From positions 71,328 to 135,327 of the forward strand of contig CAYOYB010000006.1 of the NCBI GenBank assembly GCA_964408085.1: a stretch of 64,000 bases of DNA, read 5' to 3'. Numbering within the stretch: position 1 is the first letter of the stretch; each line of letters begins with the position of its first letter. Both the position numbers and the translations under genes were made by a program. This DNA is from CAJLIR01 sp964408085. Lineage in GTDB: Bacteria > Bacillota_I > Bacilli_A > RF39 > UBA660. This document shows positions 54,340 through 63,065 of this stretch, piece by piece. The notes under the pieces were generated by a model. That model did no database searches and was not told where the DNA came from. It was given only the letters and a program-made list of their open reading frames with translations.

Positions 54340-55226
54340 TAGATTTTACCTCCATTATTTATTGTTAGAGATAAAATCTTTTCTTTAGTATCCTCTAGTT
54401 CTTTTTGAAGAGATTTTATTAAAGTAATGTTTTCTCTATAATGACAATTTATATTTTCTAATTCCTCTAAAAATTTAGATTTCTTAGCATATGCCACTAA
54501 ACCACCAATACCTAACCCAAGAACTAACTCAATAATAGTAACGACTGTATTTTTTAAATCAGTTTCTTGATACTTTAAAACATCATTTTTATCTAACACA
54601 TGTAAATTTGCATCAAAAAAATAGTCGTTTTTTTCTTCTAGGTATATTTCATTTACAACTTGTTTTTCTTCCTTATAAGTATTTAAATTTTCAAAAATAT
54701 AATTATAGTCTCCATTCGCAATGGCATTATATAAATCCAATGTTGCTAATTTAGCAATATCATAATTTCTTTTAAATCTGACATACTGTCCATCTTTGAA
54801 CTCCCATGGTGTATAGACAACTAAACTATTTGAAGGTAATGGATCATCAAACCATCTTCGCTGCGTATATTCATTATCCATAGTTACATAACCATTTTTT
54901 TGATATTCCATATTATACAATTTATATTTAGTTATTTCATCTAAATGAAATGGTAATCCGCCATAAAAAAGCCAAAAAGTACCTATTGTAATTCCTGTAG
55001 AAATTACAAATGGCGTAAGGAATTTACAAGTATTAGCAAATACTTTTAAGTTTCTTATATTAAACTGTTTAAAATTTTCTTTCTTTTGAAGTTTAATTTT
55101 TGATTCGAATTCAAGAACTTTTGACTTTAATGCTTCTAATTCTTTAATTTTTGCTTCGCGAATTTCACTTTTTCTCTTTTCAGCAAGAATTTTTTGTTTA
55201 CGTGTCTTTCTCTTTCTATTACTCAT
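54339..55226 (-). CDS. Cassette membrane protein A (295 aa)
   Basis: A highly basic, coiled-coil N-terminus (RKRKTRKQKILAEKRKSEIR) is followed by one membrane helix (about 73-90), an extracytoplasmic domain (about 90-225, with NEYTQRRWFDDPLPSNSLVV), a second helix (about 228-246) and a cytoplasmic coiled coil. It shares its topology with protein B, suggesting a heteromeric complex (inference). It is the first gene of the cassette, with GAGGG before the ATG, and is coupled to protein B by a one-base overlap. Confidence 0.65.
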   Translation of the reverse strand: MSNRKRKTRKQKILAEKRKSEIREAKIKELEALKSKVLEFESKIKLQKKENFKQFNIRNLKVFANTCKFLTPFVISTGITIGTFWLFYGGLPFHLDEITKYKLYNMEYQKNGYVTMDNEYTQRRWFDDPLPSNSLVVYTPWEFKDGQYVRFKRNYDIAKLATLDLYNAIANGDYNYIFENLNTYKEEKQVVNEIYLEEKNDYFFDANLHVLDKNDVLKYQETDLKNTVVTIIELVLGLGIGGLVAYAKKSKFLEELENINCHYRENITLIKSLQKELEDTKEKILSLTINNGGKI

Positions 55227-55363
55227 TTTATAACCCTCGTTATATTTCTAAAGTGATTTACTTTATAATTTTTCCCTTAATTAATTAGAAGATATATTAA
55301 CATTAAATCTATACATTGTCAATATACAAAAGATAACGATATTTTGTTTTAGAAAAGAAAAAC

Positions 55364-55422
55364 AAAAAAAGAAGTCATTATAACTTCATTATTAACCTAA
55401 TGCAACATCTAATACCATCATT
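55364..55422. repeat. Right direct repeat at the ZIP gene 3' end
   Basis: 59 bp covering the last codons, stop and terminator of the ZIP gene. It is the partner of 52345-52403 (two mismatches). The hairpin GAAGT/ACTTC with a T run on the minus strand is the ZIP terminator. Confidence 0.85.
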
Positions 55423-56189
55423 ATCGTAAAGCCACATATTAATCCTAATGTTGATAAATTTTTATTTTCTTTAACAGATTCTGGTAGTAATTCTCTTGCT
55501 GCTACTGTAATCATTGCACCTGCTGCAAAAGCTAATAAAAATGGAAGAATACCTCTTATAGTTAAAACTAGTACTACACCAATTACTGCTGAGATAGGTT
55601 CAACCAAGGCTGATGCCTGACCAAACATAAAACTTTTAGTTCTAGAAAACCCTTCATTTCTAAGTGGTAAAGAAACAGCAGCACCTTCTGGAAAATTTTG
55701 AATACCAATACCAACAGCAAGCATAATTGCGCCTATTAAAGTCATTCCTGAAACATTACTTGCGATACCACCAAAAGCAACACCTACTGCCATACCTTCT
55801 GGTATATTATGAATAGTAATAGCAGAAATTAAAAGGATACTTCTTTTTAATGAAGCTGAATTTTTTAGATTACTTTTATTTTTTAATACTTTATCTAAAA
55901 AGCGATCTGATAATAAAACAAATAATCCACCAACTATAAAGCCAGTCATTGGTAATAACCATGCAATATAATCTAGTTCTATAGATAAATCAATGGCAGG
56001 CGCTAATAAAGACCAAAAAGAAGCAGCAATCATTATTCCAGCACTAAACCCTAAAATTGTATTTAATATCTTTTTATTAACATTCTTAAAAAAACAGACT
56101 ACAAGTGCACCTAATGCTGTAACACCCCAAGTAAATGTAGTAGCTATTAGCGCTTGAATTACTGGATTTAAATTTTCAAACCAATTCAA
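55392..56189 (-). CDS. ZIP family divalent metal transporter
   Basis: The 265-residue, eight-helix protein has the ZIP metal site HNIPEGMAVGVAFGG (helix 4) and QNFPEGAAVSLPL (helix 5). It imports zinc or other divalent metals. The start codon is TTG at 56189 (LNWFENLNP read as Met), with GAGGTG eight bases upstream; no ATG fits. Its 3' end is the apparent insertion point of the amidoligase cassette, with the coding end intact. Confidence 0.93.
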   Translation of the reverse strand: MNWFENLNPVIQALIATTFTWGVTALGALVVCFFKNVNKKILNTILGFSAGIMIAASFWSLLAPAIDLSIELDYIAWLLPMTGFIVGGLFVLLSDRFLDKVLKNKSNLKNSASLKRSILLISAITIHNIPEGMAVGVAFGGIASNVSGMTLIGAIMLAVGIGIQNFPEGAAVSLPLRNEGFSRTKSFMFGQASALVEPISAVIGVVLVLTIRGILPFLLAFAAGAMITVAARELLPESVKENKNLSTLGLICGFTIMMVLDVALG

Positions 56190-56308
56190 TCTTATTCACC
56201 TCATACTACATAATATGTTTTTTTTTAATAGGTGCTACAAAACAATTTATTTAATCAAATATTTTGAAATACTTAATCTAATTCACAACTTGTAATTATG
56301 GTTATGAT

Positions 56309-56352
56309 AACTTAAAAGACAGATAATTTAAATTACCTGCCCTTTATTTTAT
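56309..56352 (-). terminator. Terminator of the histidine kinase gene
   Basis: AAAGGGCAGGTAATTT and AAATTATCTGTCTTTT pair (with G-U pairs) on the minus strand, just past the kinase stop. Confidence 0.7.
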
Positions 56353-56380
56353 CTTTTCAATATTAACTTAAAACTTTTTC

Positions 56381-58210
56381 TTAATTATCACTTAAATATT
56401 TTGATAATACCTTAACTAATTCATTCTTCTCTATTGGTTTAGATAAATAATCATTAAATCCAACATCCTTATATTTTTTTTCTTTACCTTGTATTGCATC
56501 TGCTGTAAGTGCGATTACTGGAGTATTAAAATCTGGTATTTGTTTTAATTTTGTTAAGGTTTCTACTCCACCCATCTTTGGCATCATTATATCCATAAGA
56601 ATTATATCGTATACAAGCTTATTTTCTATTTTTTCTATACATTCAAAACCACTTGTACAACATGTAATATCTAAATTATAAATTTGAAGTAATTTAGTAG
56701 CTACTTTAAGGTTTAATAAATTATCATCTACTAAAAGAACTTTTTTATTTTTTAAATCCAAATTTATATTTTCAATTATTTTTTCTTGAGTATATAAACT
56801 GTTTCTTATTTCTTGGCTTAAATAAACAGTAAATGTTGAACCTTTTCCATATTCACTTTGGACAACTATTTTTCCACCCATCATTTCAACTAGACTTTTA
56901 GTTATAGAAAGTCCAAGCCCAGTTCCTTCAATATTCGTATTTTTTTCTTCATCAAATCTTTCAAATTTATTAAATAATTTGTTAACTTGTTCAGTTGTCA
57001 TTCCTCGTCCTGTATCTGATATAGATATCATTAATTTACATTCATTTTGCTCATTAATACAATTTACTTTAAAATTAATTTCACCTTTTTCTGAATATTT
57101 GACAGAATTAGTAAGTATATTTGTCATTATCTGTTTTAATTTACCACAATCTCCATAAAGTACATCTGGTATATCACTTGCAAATTGTGTTTTAAGTTCT
57201 ATAGGCTTTTCTCCTATTCTAGCTATAATTAATTTAGTTAAATTTTCAAGTATTCCTTTTAAATTATATTCTGTATTAATAATCTCCATTTTATTTGCTT
57301 CTATTTTACTTATATCTAGAATTCCATTTACTATTTCAAGTAAGTTTTGTGAGGCCATTACAATATCTCTTGCATCTTCCTTAGCTTCATCAAGATTATC
57401 TGCGTTTTCTATATATTGACTAAATCCTACGATAGCATTTAATGGTGTTCTTATCTCATGGCTCATACTACTTAAAAAGTCAGTTTTAGCATTATTTGCT
57501 TTTTCTGCTTGACCTTTAGCAAGTTCTAATTGTTTTATTAACTTAACATCTGGGTTTTCAACTGCAAAATACATAAGGAATGTTACAAAAGTTTGCATAG
57601 ACGCTAATAACAATAAACCAGGCATTAAACTTTGAATAATAGTCACAATTACAACTAATAGTATACATACAATAATTGGTAAATATTTTTGTTTTTTTAT
57701 GTTTTTATGAGCAAATAATATTCTTAAGAAAAATGTTAAAGTAATTATAGGTATCACTGTATATGCAAGATCAACGGCTGGACCATAAGCATAAACTATA
57801 GTCTCTGTTTCATAATTATATACAGGTAATACTATAATACACGCTACTACAATTAAAAAAACTAAACCATACGCAATTATAATATTTCTTAAACCTTTAT
57901 GTTTTTTGATATCTAAATCTTCGTCCTCCAGTGATATAGAAAAAACATAGATAGCAAAAATAACAGACCAAGTTATATAGTAAATAAGTAGTCCATTTGC
58001 AACAATTATATTAAATATATTTGTTTCATCTAAATAAAAAATAGTTAATTGAGCTACTATAGCAAGTATAATTCCAACAAAATTAATAATAATTAACAAT
58101 CCATATATCTTATTTTCGAAAGTTTTAATTCTTTCTTTTGAGAAAAACAATGCAGTTAATGAAGCTATATAACACAAACTACAAAGTGAAAACATAAAAC
58201 CTATACTCAT
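56381..58210 (-). CDS. Hybrid sensor histidine kinase with receiver domain
   Basis: The 609-residue protein has, in order: about seven membrane helices (residues 1-220), the HisKA dimer with the phosphate-accepting His in SHEIRTPLNAIVGF (about 252), an HATPase domain (NILTNSVKYS, SDTGRGM, GTGLGLSI) and a C-terminal receiver with the Asp in DIILMDIMMPKMGG. There is no output domain, so the phosphate must be passed on or act by interaction. The signal is unknown. It stands alone, with AGAAGGTG before the ATG. Confidence 0.93.
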   Translation of the reverse strand: MSIGFMFSLCSLCYIASLTALFFSKERIKTFENKIYGLLIIINFVGIILAIVAQLTIFYLDETNIFNIIVANGLLIYYITWSVIFAIYVFSISLEDEDLDIKKHKGLRNIIIAYGLVFLIVVACIIVLPVYNYETETIVYAYGPAVDLAYTVIPIITLTFFLRILFAHKNIKKQKYLPIIVCILLVVIVTIIQSLMPGLLLLASMQTFVTFLMYFAVENPDVKLIKQLELAKGQAEKANNAKTDFLSSMSHEIRTPLNAIVGFSQYIENADNLDEAKEDARDIVMASQNLLEIVNGILDISKIEANKMEIINTEYNLKGILENLTKLIIARIGEKPIELKTQFASDIPDVLYGDCGKLKQIMTNILTNSVKYSEKGEINFKVNCINEQNECKLMISISDTGRGMTTEQVNKLFNKFERFDEEKNTNIEGTGLGLSITKSLVEMMGGKIVVQSEYGKGSTFTVYLSQEIRNSLYTQEKIIENINLDLKNKKVLLVDDNLLNLKVATKLLQIYNLDITCCTSGFECIEKIENKLVYDIILMDIMMPKMGGVETLTKLKQIPDFNTPVIALTADAIQGKEKKYKDVGFNDYLSKPIEKNELVKVLSKYLSDN

Positions 58211-58383
58211 ATCTTAACACCTTCTATTGTATATTAAGTATAACATAAAGAATTAAAAAGTTAAATACTAAAGTTACAACTTTTCAATTTGGAAAATGTT
58301 GCGCTACTTAAATGTTTTCAAAACTTTTGGAATATTAAATGATTGGTGTTGCTCTTAATAATTGGTTGCAACATAAAAATTTT

Positions 58384-59016
58384 TTATAAGTTCGTTTTAA
58401 TCAAATTATTATGAAATTTATCTATATTAGACTCAATTGATAAAAGATAAGGAATATCACTTGTTATTTGTACACCATCAAGTTCTTTTATTAAACTAGA
58501 TAATGGTAATATTTTTTGATCATATAATTTTTGATTTAATAAACAACTAATGTCTTCAACACTATCTGCTACATAATTTTCAAAATAATATAAGGTCCAA
58601 ACATTTTTTGACTTAGAAAATTTTAATTCAAAAATGGGTAATAATTCATCACCTATATGAACACTATTCAAATTAAAAGTTTTTTTATACTCATCAATCA
58701 AAGTATTTATTCTTACTTTTTTTGTATTACCTTTTTCCTTTTCATAAAATTTTTCATATACTGTTTTATATTCCTCAATCATTTCTCTATATGTCATATT
58801 TTTATTTTTAAATTTATAATTATCTATTGTAAATTTATGATTTAATTCGTAAAAGGAATAAAGACAATTCCAAGTTTCTGGATTTGTATTATATACAATA
58901 ATTCCTTTTTTTCCTTTATACTCTACATTAGTATATAAATTCATCGCACTATCAAGCCTAGTAGGAAACATATATTCAGGTACTTGCTCATCTAAAATAT
59001 CCTTTGTAATAATCAT
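58384..59016 (-). CDS. Hypothetical protein (210 aa) in the deiminase cluster
   Basis: A soluble, Lys/Asn-rich protein; no domain is recognised. The central helical part contains YKTVYEKFYEKEKGNTKK. The start sits two bases from the GNAT-fusion stop, with GAGGTG upstream, so it is the last gene of a three-gene operon. Confidence 0.6.
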   Translation of the reverse strand: MIITKDILDEQVPEYMFPTRLDSAMNLYTNVEYKGKKGIIVYNTNPETWNCLYSFYELNHKFTIDNYKFKNKNMTYREMIEEYKTVYEKFYEKEKGNTKKVRINTLIDEYKKTFNLNSVHIGDELLPIFELKFSKSKNVWTLYYFENYVADSVEDISCLLNQKLYDQKILPLSSLIKELDGVQITSDIPYLLSIESNIDKFHNNLIKTNL

Positions 59017-59018
59017 TA

Positions 59019-59966
59019 TTACACCTCACTAACAAAATTTAATATATCAGTTTTTATATCTTCTATCTTTTCATAATAAATTATTTTCTTTATATTCCTA
59101 CAACCTTTTACTAATCCAGAAATTTTGCTATCTTTATGTGCAATAACCAATATAGGAATACCTAAATTTACAGCCTCTTGCAATTCCATGCCTTGACCAG
59201 TTGATATATTACTCATCTCTGCAATCATTAATTTGGTATTTCGTAACAATTGCATTGCTCTATCATACCTTTCAAAATCATTTCCTTTAAAATTGATAGT
59301 ATCGATTGGACTTAGTACTTCATATTTGTTACTATCAATTAATGATATTATTTTATTATATATTTCTACTAAATTACTATTAGTAGCTAATACTGCACCT
59401 GTTATCAAAATTGTATTTTTAACATTTAATTTTTTTGTATAACATTTTATTTCTTTTTTACTAACTTCAGAAATTATACTGTTTCTAAATTGAAAATTTA
59501 GTTTTTTAATAATTTTTGGACTAATATTATTTTCAGAATAATGGCAAAGAACAGCTTCTTCAATACCATCCTCTTTTAATTTTTCAAGCATATATTCAGT
59601 TGACTTTAACGCATAACCTTTTCCTCTTTTGGATGGTCTAATACCACAAGCAATATGACCAATTGTCTTAATTCCTAATGGTTTTAAATTATGTCTAATT
59701 TCACCCATTCCAATTAATTCTTCCTCATCAAAAATAAAGTAAAAATCAGAACTTTCAAAATAATCTATATCATAATCAAACACATTGCCTTTACTATAGT
59801 CATCTACAACTTTTAAAACAGCAGCATAATCTAATTCTTCAATAGGATTATTACAATCATAATCAATTATACAAGGTACATATGGTCCACCATATTGTTG
59901 CCATTCTTTTATCATTTCTTTATACTTGTCTTTATGCTTAATTGTTGGTTTTACTAGTTTTATCAT
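59019..59966 (-). CDS. GNAT acetyltransferase fused to a nucleoside deoxyribosyltransferase-like domain
   Basis: The 315-residue protein has two parts. The N-terminal GNAT (about 1-170) has the acetyl-CoA loop GIRPSKRGKGYALKSTEYM and HYSENNISPKIIKKLNFQF. The C-terminal part (about 180-315) is a Rossmann-like nucleoside 2-deoxyribosyltransferase-type domain with ILITGAVLATNS and SNISTGQGMELQEAVNLGIP, which carries the Glu in the MELQEA motif. The fusion is unusual. It is co-transcribed with the deiminase and the 210-aa gene. The substrate is unknown. Confidence 0.75.
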   Translation of the reverse strand: MIKLVKPTIKHKDKYKEMIKEWQQYGGPYVPCIIDYDCNNPIEELDYAAVLKVVDDYSKGNVFDYDIDYFESSDFYFIFDEEELIGMGEIRHNLKPLGIKTIGHIACGIRPSKRGKGYALKSTEYMLEKLKEDGIEEAVLCHYSENNISPKIIKKLNFQFRNSIISEVSKKEIKCYTKKLNVKNTILITGAVLATNSNLVEIYNKIISLIDSNKYEVLSPIDTINFKGNDFERYDRAMQLLRNTKLMIAEMSNISTGQGMELQEAVNLGIPILVIAHKDSKISGLVKGCRNIKKIIYYEKIEDIKTDILNFVSEV

Positions 59967-60010
59967 TAAAATGTTCCTTTCTTTTAATATTTACATAATT
60001 ATATAATTCT

Positions 60011-60859
60011 TTATTCTCTTTCAATAGGACAAGTAGTACACCTAAAGGCTCCACCATCTTTAGCAGTTTGTGTTAAATTGATTGGTATTATATTTAAATT
60101 AAATTTTCTTAATTCACTTTCAATTCTTTTATGGTTTGAATTCATTATGATTGTGTTAGAATCTATAACAAAAACATTCGTAGCCAACTCAAATTGCTCT
60201 TGTTCAGTTACTTCAATCTTGTTAAATTTATCAAGCAATTCATAGGATTCTTTTTCTAGACCATCTTTGTATATTAGAGCTAAATTAGGATTTATAATTG
60301 TAAATACTACATCTAAATGTAAAAATTTTGGTTTTAATTTTAGTGGTACAATTGAATAATCTTCTCCTAGAACATTATTTAAAAATCTAACTCCTTCCAT
60401 AGTAGTTCTCTCACTAATTCCTACATAAATAGTTTTATTATCAACTATTATATCTCCACCTTCTAAATAAATATTAGATGGTACTTTAATTATCTTAGTT
60501 GATTCTACTTGATCAATTATTTTATTCCAACCATTTATTGCTAATTTTCTATTTTCTTTTTTCATATTAGATATAAAAAATTTATCTCCAATTACAAAAG
60601 CTAAATCTCTAGTAAACATTTGTCCTTTTGCACCATCAACTTGTTCTGCTACCAATAAATTAATTTCATGTTTTTTTAATTCATCCCAAAAATTTTTTTG
60701 CTCTTCTAATATTTCTTCTTTAGTTGGAACCCCACCATTTTCAGCATAATATTTAATTGTTTCATTATTAAGAGCTAAATTAGAAGAATCAAAATAGTTA
60801 GCACTTGATACTACAACAGTTTTCAATTTACTATACTCATTATTTATATTTATTCTCAT
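60011..60859 (-). CDS. Amidinotransferase/dimethylarginine dimethylaminohydrolase-like enzyme
   Basis: The 282-residue pentein-fold hydrolase has FTRDLAFVIGD, NIYLEGGDIIVD, FLHLDVVFTII (catalytic His) and, at the end, GGAFRCTTCPIERE with the nucleophile Cys. This family acts on guanidino groups (arginine deiminase, DDAH, agmatine deiminase); the length and single-domain form favour the DDAH type. GGAGGTATATAATT lies before the ATG. It is the first gene of the three-gene operon. Confidence 0.85.
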   Translation of the reverse strand: MRININNEYSKLKTVVVSSANYFDSSNLALNNETIKYYAENGGVPTKEEILEEQKNFWDELKKHEINLLVAEQVDGAKGQMFTRDLAFVIGDKFFISNMKKENRKLAINGWNKIIDQVESTKIIKVPSNIYLEGGDIIVDNKTIYVGISERTTMEGVRFLNNVLGEDYSIVPLKLKPKFLHLDVVFTIINPNLALIYKDGLEKESYELLDKFNKIEVTEQEQFELATNVFVIDSNTIIMNSNHKRIESELRKFNLNIIPINLTQTAKDGGAFRCTTCPIERE

Positions 60860-60961
60860 AATTATATACCTCCAAAATTTATATATATTATATCATAGGA
60901 AAATAAAAAGCATTCAATATGATGTTAATTTTTGATATTTTTTAATTAATACTTATACAAG

Positions 60962-60996
60962 AATAGATGAGAAATTAAAAGCTATTCTCACCTATT
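60962..60996 (-). repeat. Inverted repeat after the reverse transcriptase gene
   Basis: AATAGATGAGAA and TTCTCACCTATT, 11 of 12 pairs, with an 11-base loop. It lacks a clear T run on the minus strand, so it may be an inefficient terminator or an RNA 3' structure. Confidence 0.5.
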
Positions 60997-61058
60997 TACA
61001 AAATAATTTATTTTACAAAATCTAATATGATTATTCCATATAAAAATTTCCAAATCAT

Positions 61059-62654
61059 TTAATTACCATTATTTTTTTTGTTATATTCCTTTATAATATG
61101 TTCAACAAACAAATCATTACAATTAATTTTCAAATCCTTTATAAATGGTCTATTTTCAGATTCACTCAGCCCATTAAGTACAATTCTTATAATTTGTCTT
61201 TTCTCCCAATTATCTGCTCTTAAATAATAATCCTTTATTTCTAAAATTTCTCCTCTAGTAAAATTAAATCCAATTTGTTCTAATATTGTACGTCCTATAT
61301 AAATACCTGAGTTCCTTTTTAAACTTCTAAAAAAATCAAATAGAATTTTCTTTTCTTCATTATTACTGCAATCAAATAGATTAACTATACTAATCAATAT
61401 ATATTCAGGTACATTAAAATCATTTAACCAATATTCAAACTTAGATAATATAGAGGCATAATCTTTTTTATCTATATACTCTTTGTGTTTTAATATTACA
61501 TCAGAATAATATGGAATAAATTGTGGATATTTTTTTAAAATATCTGGAAATTGAACTAAATATTTAAATTTACTTTTAGCAACTATTATTTTTATCGTTC
61601 TTGTAACATCCAATGGATCAATAATCATTTCTTTATTTAGTTTATCTAATAATATATTCTCATCCTCATTCTTTAACCTATTAACCTCACTTTGACTAAG
61701 TTTTCTAAATTTTGTTGGAACTACGCCAGAATACCCTCTTATTATTTCAAATAAACCTTCTTTATCACTTGATTTATTTTTACTTATTTTATCATAATAG
61801 TTTGAAATATCTCTGAATTTTGTTTTACTTAAATTTATCGATAATCCATGCTTATTTAATATTTTAACAAACATTGTAATAATTCTATTAGCTTCATTTG
61901 AATCTGCAGCAAAAAATCTGTAATCATCTACAAATCTACAAAATTTAACATTGTTTGATATCAAAAAGTTATCAATTTCTATTAAAAAGGCTTCTGCTAA
62001 TATTCTAGATGCATTGGACCCAACAGGTAAACCATAAGAATCTCTATTAGCCCAAAACAATAACAACTGATCAATAGTATCTATTATTCTTTTATCAATT
62101 GTAGATATAGATAATAAAGTTGAATTTAATCTATGTATATTTAGTCTATCATAAAAATTTGAAATATCACACTCTATTATTATTTTATATTTTTTTCTAG
62201 AAGACAAATCTCGATAATGTTTTTTAAAGGAAGAATAATTATATTTTTTATTAAATAACACACCTTTTTCATTAGGACAATATCTATATGAAAAAGCAAT
62301 AGTTTTACCCACTCTTTCTCTTTCTACATTTGGTGCAATCAAACATACTAATGATAAATATTTTACTTCATCAATGATATCAATTAAAGCACATTTTCTA
62401 AAATCAAAATTATTTTTTTTAGGTACAAGCATATGAGAAATTTTATTTATTTTTAATTGTTCAAAATTACCATTATGATTGATTATATTATCTAAAATTG
62501 AAACAACTACATTAATTACTTGATTCTGAAATTCTTTATCCTTTAAAAAATTTATTTCAAAGGGTTTTCTAAATAAAGAGACATCAGTACACCCTTCTAA
62601 AATTATATTAGCAATAGCTATTTTTACACATTTTCTTATTTCATTTCTTTTCAT
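61059..62654 (-). CDS. Reverse transcriptase of the unknown-group/defence (Abi/DRT-like) type
   Basis: The 531-residue protein has its polymerase core in residues 100-300: AFSYRYCPNEKGVLF, motif A IIIECDISNFYDRLNIHRL (Asp163), motif B GLPVGSNASRILAEAFLIEI, motif C CRFVDDYRFFA (FVDD 241-244) and motif D HGLSINLSKTKF. The alpha-helical C-terminal 230 residues have no known enzyme domain. No intron maturase, retron or CRISPR features are present. This is the layout of UG/Abi reverse transcriptases, several of which defend against phage with an upstream RNA. The exact group is not decided. GTAGGAGAT lies before the ATG. Confidence 0.85.
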   Translation of the reverse strand: MKRNEIRKCVKIAIANIILEGCTDVSLFRKPFEINFLKDKEFQNQVINVVVSILDNIINHNGNFEQLKINKISHMLVPKKNNFDFRKCALIDIIDEVKYLSLVCLIAPNVERERVGKTIAFSYRYCPNEKGVLFNKKYNYSSFKKHYRDLSSRKKYKIIIECDISNFYDRLNIHRLNSTLLSISTIDKRIIDTIDQLLLFWANRDSYGLPVGSNASRILAEAFLIEIDNFLISNNVKFCRFVDDYRFFAADSNEANRIITMFVKILNKHGLSINLSKTKFRDISNYYDKISKNKSSDKEGLFEIIRGYSGVVPTKFRKLSQSEVNRLKNEDENILLDKLNKEMIIDPLDVTRTIKIIVAKSKFKYLVQFPDILKKYPQFIPYYSDVILKHKEYIDKKDYASILSKFEYWLNDFNVPEYILISIVNLFDCSNNEEKKILFDFFRSLKRNSGIYIGRTILEQIGFNFTRGEILEIKDYYLRADNWEKRQIIRIVLNGLSESENRPFIKDLKINCNDLFVEHIIKEYNKKNNGN

Positions 62655-62672
62655 TTTTATCTCCTACTACTA

Positions 62673-62744
62673 AAAAACGCCAGTACAAAAAATTATAAAA
62701 TATAAGCCTGTACTAGCGTTTTTTTTCTTTTTGGCTATATTATA
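62673..62744 (-). promoter_or_regulatory. Reverse transcriptase leader: promoter followed by a terminator hairpin
   Basis: On the minus strand an extended -10 TGTTATAAT (TATAAT at 62744-62739) is followed within about 20 bp by AAAAAACGCTAGTACA, a 22-base loop and TGTACTGGCGTTTTTT, a 16-pair stem with one G-U pair ending in T6. The gene's own AGGAGA begins just after it. Transcripts from this promoter would end as an RNA of about 60 nt unless the hairpin is overcome. Confidence 0.75.
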
Positions 62745-62897
62745 ACACTATTTTTCAAAATTTGATATATTTTTTTATATAATTTTTAAATTTGTTATAT
62801 TTTTTATAAAATAGGATTATATATCACGTTAATATATTTTTTATCATCATTTTTTATATAATTACTATATAATTTTATACTACTAATATTTAGCTAA

Positions 62898-62960
62898 TAA
62901 AAAAATATCCCAGTCTTTCGACTGGGATTTCAGGGGGCGGTTAGAGTTCACGCACTTCAA
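62898..62960 (-). ncRNA. Candidate small RNA 3' end with GAAA-loop terminator
   Basis: On the minus strand ATCCCAGTC-GAAA-GACTGGGAT is a perfect 9-pair stem with a GNRA loop, then a T7 run: a strong terminator with no gene in front of it. The bases before it (62960-62929, CTAACCGCCCCCTGAA) are the only GC-rich patch in the region. A weak TATAAT (about 63031-63026) could start a transcript of roughly 120 nt. Alternatives are an upstream RNA of the reverse transcriptase or the right end of a lost IS200/IS605-type element. Confidence 0.5.
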
Positions 62961-63065
62961 AGTTTAATTAAGTACTTTTACCTTTATTTTAATAAGATTT
63001 AAAATACTTAAATTTAACAAGTATTATATGGATTTTAAAATTTTGGTAGTTGAAAAAACAATATA

